A DNA stretch of 64,000 nucleotides from JAGQPD01 sp020426865 (GTDB lineage: Bacteria > Planctomycetota > Planctomycetia > Pirellulales > Pirellulaceae), in contig JAWKTN010000001.1 in assembly GCA_041399065.1 (NCBI GenBank), positions 558,001 through 622,000 on the forward strand, read 5' to 3'. Position 1 is the stretch's first letter, and each line of letters starts with the position of its first letter. The position numbers were made by a program, and so were the translations under genes. Shown in pieces: positions 18,662 to 26,272 of the stretch. Under the pieces are notes generated by a model. That model did not search any database and had not been told where the DNA came from. It was given only the letters and a program-made list of their open reading frames with translations.

Positions 18662-19880
18662 ATGAATTTATTGCTTGTCTATTCCGTAACGCTGCTGGTG
18701 GCCGTCTTGATTTCCGGACTGGCCGACCGCAGTGTGCTTTCCACCGCCGTCGTATTTCTCCTCGTAGGATGCGCGGCTGGTTGGAGCAGTTGGCTTGATC
18801 CCGAGGTGGACGATCCACTCGTGAGCATACTGACGACGCTCGCTCTGTTCAGCATTCTTTTCACCGATGGCATGCGGGTCGGACTCGGCGACTTGGCGTC
18901 TGCCTGGCCGGGCCCTGCTGCTGGGGATGCCGTTGACGTTGCTTTCCATTACGCTGCTGGCACGAATTGTGGTGGGGCTGAATTGGCAGGAGTCGTTTCT
19001 GATCGGGGCCGTTCTCAGCCCAACCGATCCGGTATTTGCGGCGGCGATTGTGGGGCGCGAAGACGTGCCGCGCCCGTTGCGTCGATTGTTGAACGTGGAA
19101 AGCGGTGTGAATGATGGGTTGGCGTTGCCGGTAGTCGTCATTATGTTGGCGGTCGCCAGGGAGAAGTCGCCGCACTTGTGGACCCTGGCGGGCGAAATGG
19201 TTGGCGGAATTGCCTTCGGATTCCTCTTGCCGTGGTTGGTCGTCAAGCTGGAAAGGCAACGGTTTCTGCGAGCGACCGGACTATACAAGCCGCTTTTGGC
19301 GTTAGCGATCGGTTTGACTCTCTACGCGATCACCATCACGCTGCACTGGAACGAGTTCCTGGCGGCCTTTATCGGCGGCATCACTCTGGCCACGATCAGC
19401 CCGGAGGTGCGCGATGCGTATCACCGTCTCGGCGAAATCTTGGCGGAACTGCTCAAGCTGGCCGCATTGTTGCTGTTCGGCGTGCTGATATCGGTCGAGC
19501 TGTTTCGGGTCACGACGGTGGCGGACTGCGTGTTCATCATTCTGACATTACTTGTGGCGCGAACGCTGGCGCTAGGCCTGGCACTGCTCGGAAGCCGTCT
19601 GAGCTGGCGGGAGCGTCTCGTTGCCGCTTGGTTCGGTCCCAAAGGTTTCGCCTCGGTGGTCTACGGGCTACTGATCTTGAACAGTGATTTGTCAGACGGC
19701 CGACGGCTTTTCCATTTGATCGCATGTGTTGCCGGATTGTCGATCATTCTGCATTCCTCCACCGATGTGGCCATCGCACGATGGTTTGTTGGGCGCACGC
19801 CTGCGAAACAACCATCGCTTCACGACAAACGGTCTGCGTCAAGCGAGTCGGAAACATTGGAAAAACTCGATGAACCTTGA
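18662..19880 (+). pseudogene. Frameshifted sodium/proton antiporter, CPA1 family
   Basis: Residues 1-82 are in the frame of the ATG at 18662 (GAGG lies upstream) and include LADRSVLSTAVVFLLVGCAAG and LFSILFTDGMRVGLGDLASAW. The protein continues in the next frame as RLPGRALLLGMPLTLLS, LIGAVLSPTDPVFAAAIVG (the CPA1 ion-site region), LNVESGVNDGLALPVVV and AWFGPKGFASVVYGLLIL, ending at 19880. The break falls at an 11-base sequence at 18897-18907; a second tandem copy of it would restore one frame of about 410 residues. As it stands, translation stops at 19114, or an internal start at 18867 would give a shortened protein lacking the first helices. Confidence 0.8.
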
Positions 19881-19968
19881 GTCAAGAGATGCCTCCAACT
19901 TCACTTTCGTGACAATCCCTAGTCCGCTTCGTTGATCAGGACACTAATGTCTCCATATCCCGAAGTAA

Positions 19969-21309
19969 TCAACCATTGCCGTTCCATTTTCCCACGCCGA
20001 CGGTCTCGGCATCCCCGGCATCGCCCGCGCCAGGATGATGGGTTCTGTGAATTCCCAACTGCACATAGTCGCGGCGAAAGAACCAGTCGAGAGTCCAATC
20101 CATCATCACTCTCAGCTTTCTGCCAATGCCGGGCATCTTCAGCAGATAGAATGTTCGCCAGAGAAACCAAGCCGGAAGCCCGGAGAACCTGCAGCCGAAA
20201 ACGCGAGCGACCGCTTGGTGTTGACCCAGCGGGGCCATCATGCCCCGTGACTGATAGACCAGCGGCTCGGTCGGCTGCTTGCGTAACACGCGACAAATGT
20301 TCCGGGCAACTTGCCGACCTTCTTGGATGGCGTGCTGAGCGGTAGGTGCATAGGGCTTGCCATGTGGGTCCGGGTTGATCGCGCAATCTCCGATACCCCA
20401 GACGCCTTCCCGATCTTTCATGGACAGGTCTGCCTGGCATACGAGATATCCCCGCTCGTCGCACTCCAGTTCCAAATTGGAAAGCAGCGGGTTGGGCGCG
20501 ACGCCCGCCGCCCAGATTACCGTCCACGCCGGTATGGTTCCGCCGTGCCCAAGTTCGGCAGCGTGAGCCTCGATCCGCGTCACCGTGTTTTTGAGGTGCA
20601 GTTGGACACCTCGCTGCTGCAGCCGCTCGGAAGCATACCGGGAGAGTTCTTCGTCCAGGGTGTGAAGAATTCGCTCCTCGTGATCCACAAGCACAATGCG
20701 AATGTCGTCGCGGCTGACATTCCGATAGTACCGCGTCGCGGAAGTGAGAAACTCGTTGAATTCCCCCGCGATTTCGACGCCCGTGTAATTGCCGCCGACA
20801 ATGACAAATGTCAACAGCGCTCGGCGACGATCCACATCGTCGGTTTGATCGGCCACTTCGAGCAAGTCGACGGCCCGGTCGCGCAGTGCCACGGCGTCCG
20901 CCAGACTTTTCATGCCAAATCCATGCTCCCGCAAACCCGGCACGTCAGGCATCCGCGTGATGCTTCCCAGGGCCAGGACCAGGTGGTTGTACGGGACCAC
21001 GCCCTCCGAACCATCGAAACGCCGGAAGTGGACCTCGCGGCCATCCAAGTCGATGTTCGTGACGCTTCCCGTTTGGAATGTCGCCAACCGGAGAAACCGC
21101 CGCAACGGGACTAAGGCGTGCCGTGGTTCCAAGGCACCCGTGCCAGCCTCAATCAACAGCGGGGTGAATGCGAAGTAGTTATTGCGGTTGATGATTGTCA
21201 CCTGAGCCTCGTCGCGGCGAAGGCTCTTCTCTAGGGTCCGCGCACAATAGGCCCCGGCAAATCCACCGCCGACAATTACAATTTGCGGCAATTTGATGTT
21301 CTTACTCAT
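19969..21309 (-). CDS. ndh: Type II NADH dehydrogenase (NDH-2)
   Basis: A 446-residue FAD enzyme of the NDH-2 family, which passes electrons from NADH to membrane quinone without pumping protons. The FAD-binding motif is VIVGGGFAGAYCARTLEK near the N-terminus; the NADH-binding region is TFVIVGGNYTGVEIAGE (about residue 165, with Asn-Tyr in place of the usual Gly-Pro); the second FAD contact is GVWGIGDCA. The C-terminus has aromatic and basic segments (PAWFLWRTFYLLKMPGIG, DWFFRRDYVQLG) suited to membrane docking. Start at 21309 has GGAAG upstream. It follows the ROK gene on the same strand after about 90 bases. Confidence 0.9.
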   Translation of the reverse strand: MSKNIKLPQIVIVGGGFAGAYCARTLEKSLRRDEAQVTIINRNNYFAFTPLLIEAGTGALEPRHALVPLRRFLRLATFQTGSVTNIDLDGREVHFRRFDGSEGVVPYNHLVLALGSITRMPDVPGLREHGFGMKSLADAVALRDRAVDLLEVADQTDDVDRRRALLTFVIVGGNYTGVEIAGEFNEFLTSATRYYRNVSRDDIRIVLVDHEERILHTLDEELSRYASERLQQRGVQLHLKNTVTRIEAHAAELGHGGTIPAWTVIWAAGVAPNPLLSNLELECDERGYLVCQADLSMKDREGVWGIGDCAINPDPHGKPYAPTAQHAIQEGRQVARNICRVLRKQPTEPLVYQSRGMMAPLGQHQAVARVFGCRFSGLPAWFLWRTFYLLKMPGIGRKLRVMMDWTLDWFFRRDYVQLGIHRTHHPGAGDAGDAETVGVGKWNGNG

Positions 21310-21400
21310 GCTGCTTCCAAGAGAAGTGAGCGTCGGTTTTGCCTTCAACATTTCGTCAGATTACTTCATCCTCTGCCGACGTCAGTTCGGAATCTTTGAC

Positions 21401-22384
21401 CTATTGATTGTTGGTCGATTCAGCGCGCGCCCAGGCAGCTCCGCCGATCACTCCCGCATCGCCGCCTAATTCGGCACGGCGCACCCGAAAGTCCTCAACA
21501 AACGCCGAGAACGCGTGATTGCGAACCGTTTCTTCGACCTTCTCCACCAATTGCGGAAGCCCCTCAATGACTCCTCCGCCAAGGACCAGTAGTGAAGGAT
21601 TGAATGTATTCACCATTCCCACCACCGCCGCCGCGAGGTAGTTTCCTGTCTCTTCGACCAGCCGCTTTGCGAGTGGATCGTTTCGATGGAAAGCCTCCGA
21701 CACGTGTTGGGCTGAAATCTTGTCGATGCTGCCGGCCAGTGAAAGTAGCGCTTCAGCGGCGCGCAAATCTTGCTGTGCTTGCTCTTGGGCGCGCTCAGCG
21801 ATTGCCCAACCGCCCGCATAGGCTTCTAAACAACCACGATGTCGACAGGAACACGCGCGGCCGGCAAATACCAACGGAACGTGCCCTAACTCCCATGCCG
21901 GACTTTTGGATTCAGTCAACATCCGTCCCCCCGAAATCACTCCGGCTCCCACGCCGGTGCCCACGAAGACACAAAAAAGATCGCGCACGCCGCGGCCCGC
22001 GCCAAATTGCCACTCGCCAAAAGCGGCGGCATCTACGTCGTTAGTCACAAAGACATTCATGCCCAGGGCTTCCTCTAACGGGCCCTTTAAAGGAACATGG
22101 CGCCACTCCAAATTCGGCGAGGCTACCAGGACTCCCTTCGATTTGTCGATCTGTCCGGCGATTCCAATCCCGAGCGTCGACACCAACTCGCACGATGTGC
22201 GGTCAAGCAGCTTTTGAACGGTCGCCACGATCTGCTGAATTACAGCGTCCGGTCCTCTTTCCGATTCGGTGGGCTGCCGTTCGGAGTGCACGACTTGCCC
22301 GGACTCGTCGACCAATGCGGTCTCGATTTTCGTCCCGCCGACATCGATGCCGATGACCAAAGGAGAAGTGTTGTTGTGAGCCAT
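21401..22384 (-). CDS. ROK-family sugar kinase, probable glucokinase
   Basis: A 327-residue ROK protein. Phosphate-binding motif IGIDVGGTKIETALVD is at residues 10-25; FVTNDVDAAAFGEW carries the catalytic Asp; the ROK zinc motif is spread over GHVPLVFAGRACSCRHRGCLEAYAGG. Glucose phosphorylation is the most likely activity in view of the glucoamylase nearby and the zwf, pgl and gnd genes in the same operon; a transcriptional repressor role is excluded by the absence of a helix-turn-helix domain. Its ATG overlaps the rpe stop by one base (TAATG). Confidence 0.88.
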   Translation of the reverse strand: MAHNNTSPLVIGIDVGGTKIETALVDESGQVVHSERQPTESERGPDAVIQQIVATVQKLLDRTSCELVSTLGIGIAGQIDKSKGVLVASPNLEWRHVPLKGPLEEALGMNVFVTNDVDAAAFGEWQFGAGRGVRDLFCVFVGTGVGAGVISGGRMLTESKSPAWELGHVPLVFAGRACSCRHRGCLEAYAGGWAIAERAQEQAQQDLRAAEALLSLAGSIDKISAQHVSEAFHRNDPLAKRLVEETGNYLAAAVVGMVNTFNPSLLVLGGGVIEGLPQLVEKVEETVRNHAFSAFVEDFRVRRAELGGDAGVIGGAAWARAESTNNQ

Positions 22385-23094
22385 TATTGGTTGCTTTCCG
22401 TTCCGTCGCTGGTGGCGCCTTCCGGCAGTAGCGAAACGCCGCCGAGCTCCTGAGTCGAGGCCGCAATGCCGCCGGACTGGAAAATCACCGAGCCTGCTAC
22501 CAGTACGTTCGCACCAGCGCCGACCGCCAGCTGGGCAGTGCGTCGATCGATTCCGCCGTCTACTTCAAGTTCGCACGGCAAGCGTCGTGAGTCGATGACT
22601 TGGCGAAGTTGGCGGACTTTTGGCAGCGTGGCCTCGATGAACTCCTGTCCGGCAAAGCCCGGATCGACCGTCATCGCGAGCACCAGATCGACCTCCGTCA
22701 AGACCTCGTCGATTGCGGTAAGAGGAGTCGCGGGGTTGATTACCACGCCTGCCTGGCAACCGGCCGATTTGATCAGATCAATCGACCGATGCAGATGCGC
22801 ATTGCCTTCGACGTGAACGAGCAGACGCGATCCGCCGGCGTCGGCAAACGCGCGGATGAATTTGTCCGGATTGTCGATCATCAGATGGACTTCAAAGGGG
22901 AGGCGGGTCACGTTTCGTAGCGAATGAACGACATGAGGGCCAAGCCCAAGGTTGGGTACGAAATGACCGTCCATCGCGTCGACATGAATACGATCGGCGC
23001 CGCCGGATTCGGCCTCGCGCACTTGTTCCGCCAGCCGGCCGAAGTCGGCGGCCAGAATGGATGGAGCGATCTTAATGCGTCTGCTGTTCGACAT
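22384..23094 (-). CDS. rpe: Ribulose-phosphate 3-epimerase
   Basis: A 236-residue TIM-barrel enzyme that interconverts ribulose 5-phosphate and xylulose 5-phosphate. Family motifs in order: KIAPSILAADFGRL, DRIHVDAMDGHFVPNL (metal-binding His and catalytic Asp), FEVHLMIDNPDKF, TVDPGFAGQEFI, and ELEVDGGIDRRTA with the second catalytic Asp. Start ATG at 23094 lies within the last codons of pgl, a 23-base overlap, so translation is probably coupled. A tail of about 15 polar residues follows the normal family end. Confidence 0.93.
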   Translation of the reverse strand: MSNSRRIKIAPSILAADFGRLAEQVREAESGGADRIHVDAMDGHFVPNLGLGPHVVHSLRNVTRLPFEVHLMIDNPDKFIRAFADAGGSRLLVHVEGNAHLHRSIDLIKSAGCQAGVVINPATPLTAIDEVLTEVDLVLAMTVDPGFAGQEFIEATLPKVRQLRQVIDSRRLPCELEVDGGIDRRTAQLAVGAGANVLVAGSVIFQSGGIAASTQELGGVSLLPEGATSDGTESNQ

Positions 23095-23842
23095 GTTTGT
23101 CCAACTGCCTTGCGGCCCGACGATCCACAAACCAAACCAGACGACCGTCGGTGGGATGAATCATCTGACCAGGGAATCGGGCCGGATCCATCGGTCCGTG
23201 TATCACGCGAGCTAACGCCGCGGCTTTTTCATCGCCGGCTACGAGAAAGAACACGGCCCGCGCGCGATTGATCAAAGGAATCGTCATCGTGATGCGAGTT
23301 GTCGAGCGCTGAGGGACATGGTTCGTAACGACCCATCGATCGGTTGCACGCAACGCCTCGGTGTGTGGAAATAATGACGCCGTGTGACCGTCTTGCCCCA
23401 GACCCAGCAGGATCAGATCGAAGCGTGGTGGCGGATCGCTCAGCGATGCCTCGAAACATCTTGCGATTTCCGCGGCATAGCCGGCCGCGGCTGGCTCGAG
23501 GTCGTCGCGATCTGCTTCGATCCGATGGGTATGAGCGGGGTGAACACCAAGCGGCTTGAGCAGCGTGTCCAGAGCCATGCGATAGTTCGACTCCTCGTGA
23601 TCCGGCGGGACGGTGCGTTCGTCACCCCAAAAGAACTCAACGCGATTCCAGTCAAGCCGTTTGCGGTACTTCACTGTCGTCAACGCTTGATACAGACCGC
23701 GCGGCGTGCTGCCGCCCGACAAGGCAAAGACAAAGCGTCCGCGCGCCTCCGTTGCCTGTGCAGCGAGCGAAATCAGTGCCTCGGCCGCGGCGAGAGACAT
23801 CTCGTTCGGATTCTCAAACTGATGCATTTCTATGTCTGTCAT
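23072..23842 (-). CDS. pgl: 6-phosphogluconolactonase
   Basis: A 256-residue enzyme of the NagB/RpiA/Pgl fold that hydrolyses 6-phosphogluconolactone. Conserved parts: FVFALSGGSTPRGLYQAL, VEFFWGDERTVPPDHEESNYRM (sugar-phosphate loop), DLILLGLGQDGHTASLFP (catalytic region) and the late RITMTIPLINRARAVFFLVAG. It sits between zwf and rpe, exactly the expected metabolic position, about 36 bases after zwf. Confidence 0.93.
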   Translation of the reverse strand: MTDIEMHQFENPNEMSLAAAEALISLAAQATEARGRFVFALSGGSTPRGLYQALTTVKYRKRLDWNRVEFFWGDERTVPPDHEESNYRMALDTLLKPLGVHPAHTHRIEADRDDLEPAAAGYAAEIARCFEASLSDPPPRFDLILLGLGQDGHTASLFPHTEALRATDRWVVTNHVPQRSTTRITMTIPLINRARAVFFLVAGDEKAAALARVIHGPMDPARFPGQMIHPTDGRLVWFVDRRAARQLDKHVEQQTH

Positions 23843-23878
23843 GTGACTTTCACGTTAGTTTGTTGGATACTTCGTGCT

Positions 23879-25342
23879 TTACTCATCATGCGTTCCCGTC
23901 TGCCATTGGGCTCCGCATGGTTCAATCAAGCGGTCCGCTTCCGCCGGTCCCCAAGTACCCGCGGTATAAAGAGATCGCTCGGCTCTGTTGTCCAGTAGCG
24001 GTGTATAGAGCCGCCATGACGCTTCGACTTCGTCAGCGCGCACGAAATGCGTTTGGTCGCCGTTCACAATGTCCAGGAGTAGCGTCTGATAGGCGTCGGG
24101 CAGTTTCTCGAAAACATCGGCGTAACGAAACTCCAGCGACCGCTGCACCAGCTGCAACGGCGTCCCAGGGACCTTGATGTCGAATGCCAGATTGAAAGCT
24201 TCGTCCGGCTGGATGCGCAGACGAAGCACATCCGGTATGACGGCGCATTGTCCCAGAGGCTGAAACAGACAGACCGGCGGTTCACGAAAGACGATCGCGA
24301 TCTCGGACGTCTTCCGTGGCAGCCGTTTTCCCGTGCGCAAGTAAAACGGCACGCCGTGCCAGCGCCAGTTGTCGAGCGAAAGCTTGAGAGCGACATAGGT
24401 CTCGGTAGTGGAATCGGATTCGACGCCGTCTTCGTTGCGGTACGCGGCAACTTGCTGGTCTTGGATCTCACCCTTGTCGTACTGGCCGAAGACCACGTCA
24501 TCGACGCCAATCGGCTCAACCGCGCGCAGCACGCGCAACTTTTCGTCTCGGACCGCGTCGGCGTCAAATCTCGGCGGCGCGTCCATCGCGATCAGCGTAA
24601 GAAGTTGCGTGGCGTGGTTTTGAATCATGTCGCGCAGGGCTCCCGAGTTCTCGTAATATCCGGCCCGCTGCTCGACTCCCAAATCCTCCGCAACGGTGAT
24701 TTGCACGTTGGCGACATATTGCCGGCTCCACACCGATTCAAACAGCATGTTCGCGAAACGGAAGATCGCCAGATTCTGGACGGTCTCCTTGCCCAAATAA
24801 TGATCGATGCGGTAGATCTGCGATTCATCAAAATGCTGCTGCGCGATTCGGTTCAGCTCCTGAGCTGATTGCAGATCCCGGCCGAAGGGCTTTTCCACAA
24901 CCAGCCGGGTCCAGCCTCGGCTTTTGGCGAGTTTCGTTTCGCCTAGTTGTTGGACCGCTGTGGGAAAGACACCCGGGGGTATGGCCAAATAGAAGACGCG
25001 ATTTCCAGGCAGCCCATGGTCTTTCTCGATCGCTTCGATGCGCGGCGGGAGAGGCGCGTAGCCCTCGCCCTCATCAATGGATTGGTAATAGACATATTCG
25101 TCGCACCAATGCTGGAGGTCGGTCGAGTCGACGGCAGTCTCCTTCATGGCTTCGCGCACCCACTGCCGATAGCGATCGTCGCTCCATTTCCGGCGACCGA
25201 CCGACAACAGAACGAACTCGTCACCGAATGCGTCCTGGCGTCGCAACTGCAGGAGCGCTGGCAGCAGTTTCCGGCGCATCAGATCGCCTGTTCCACCGAT
25301 GACTATGAACAGGTGTGGGTTGGCGTTCTTTGGCACGTTCAT
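23879..25342 (-). CDS. zwf: Glucose-6-phosphate 1-dehydrogenase
   Basis: A 487-residue enzyme of normal length that oxidises glucose 6-phosphate to the lactone and forms NADPH. The nucleotide-binding loop is IGGTGDLMRRKLLPAL (Thr in place of the usual Ser or Ala). The active-site signature is IYRIDHYLGKETVQNL, and RTGKRLPRKTSEIAIVF is also typical. The ATG at 25342 overlaps the gnd stop by 4 bases. Confidence 0.95.
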   Translation of the reverse strand: MNVPKNANPHLFIVIGGTGDLMRRKLLPALLQLRRQDAFGDEFVLLSVGRRKWSDDRYRQWVREAMKETAVDSTDLQHWCDEYVYYQSIDEGEGYAPLPPRIEAIEKDHGLPGNRVFYLAIPPGVFPTAVQQLGETKLAKSRGWTRLVVEKPFGRDLQSAQELNRIAQQHFDESQIYRIDHYLGKETVQNLAIFRFANMLFESVWSRQYVANVQITVAEDLGVEQRAGYYENSGALRDMIQNHATQLLTLIAMDAPPRFDADAVRDEKLRVLRAVEPIGVDDVVFGQYDKGEIQDQQVAAYRNEDGVESDSTTETYVALKLSLDNWRWHGVPFYLRTGKRLPRKTSEIAIVFREPPVCLFQPLGQCAVIPDVLRLRIQPDEAFNLAFDIKVPGTPLQLVQRSLEFRYADVFEKLPDAYQTLLLDIVNGDQTHFVRADEVEASWRLYTPLLDNRAERSLYTAGTWGPAEADRLIEPCGAQWQTGTHDE

Positions 25343-26247
25343 TCCTCGGACTTCACGTCGTGTCCGCCAAATTCGTGACGCATGGCGGCCAGCAACTTAT
25401 CGGCAAAGGATTCATCGACTCGGGAGCGCAGACGGCGCTGCAAGGCCAACGTGATGACCGGTGCGGGGACGTCCAGATCGATTGCTTCTCTTACGGTCCA
25501 GCGGCCTTCACCGGAATCTTCCACGAACGGGGCGATGCCAGACAAGTTCGCATTTTCGCTCAGGGCCTTGGCGATGAGGTCAAGCAGCCAGGAACGAATC
25601 ACGCTGCCGAATCGCCAAATTTCGGCAACCTGATGAAGGTCGAGGTTGAACTGCTCCTTTTCCCGCAGGATCGCAAATCCTTCGGCGTAAGCCTGCATCG
25701 CTCCGTACTCGATGCCATTATGGACCATTTTCACGAAGTGGCCTGAGCCAACCGCTCCGACATGTCCCCAACCTCTGTCCATCGCGGGAGCGAGCGTCTC
25801 GAAAACTGGCCGCAGCTTATCGACCACGCTCTTTTCGCCTCCGACCATCATGCTGTAGCCTTGTTCGAGTCCCCACACACCGCCGCTGGTTCCGACGTCA
25901 ACGAAATGGAGTTCCCGCTGCTTGACGGTATCGCTACGACGGAGGGTATCCTTGTAGTTCGAGTTTCCGCCGTCGATGAGCACATCGCCGCTGCTGAGCT
26001 TGGGGGCCAATGCCTCGATCGTTTCGTCGACGGGTTTGCCGGAAGGCACCATCATCCAGATGAGGCGCGGTGCCGTCAGTTGCTTGATTAGTTCGTCGAG
26101 CGTGCTGGTGCCGGAGATCCCGTGCGACACGACTTTGTCGACCGCTGCGGAATTGGGGTCGTAGCCGACAACTTCATGCCCGCCTTTGGACAATCGCTGG
26201 GCCATGCTTCCACCCATCTTGCCCAATCCAATCAGGCCGAGTTTCAT
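25339..26247 (-). CDS. gnd: 6-phosphogluconate dehydrogenase, short decarboxylating type
   Basis: A 302-residue enzyme, the length of the short (YqeC-type) class rather than the 470-residue class. Nucleotide-binding LGLIGLGKMGGSMAQRL begins at residue 3; IDGGNSNYKDTLRR and VDVGTSGGVWGLEQGYSMM are substrate loops; GHFVKMVHNGIEYGAMQAYAEG carries the catalytic Lys and Asn. It converts 6-phosphogluconate to ribulose 5-phosphate. The chosen ATG has GGAGG seven bases upstream; the two Met codons further upstream do not. NAD versus NADP use cannot be told by eye. Confidence 0.93.
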   Translation of the reverse strand: MKLGLIGLGKMGGSMAQRLSKGGHEVVGYDPNSAAVDKVVSHGISGTSTLDELIKQLTAPRLIWMMVPSGKPVDETIEALAPKLSSGDVLIDGGNSNYKDTLRRSDTVKQRELHFVDVGTSGGVWGLEQGYSMMVGGEKSVVDKLRPVFETLAPAMDRGWGHVGAVGSGHFVKMVHNGIEYGAMQAYAEGFAILREKEQFNLDLHQVAEIWRFGSVIRSWLLDLIAKALSENANLSGIAPFVEDSGEGRWTVREAIDLDVPAPVITLALQRRLRSRVDESFADKLLAAMRHEFGGHDVKSEE

Positions 26248-26272
26248 AAATTCCTCCATCATTGGCGCGTGT

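Noticed and set aside
22436..22462. AGTAGCGAAAC in the rpe tail as a fourth copy of repeat family 2
   Set aside because: Only about 11 bases match and there is no inverted arm; probably chance.
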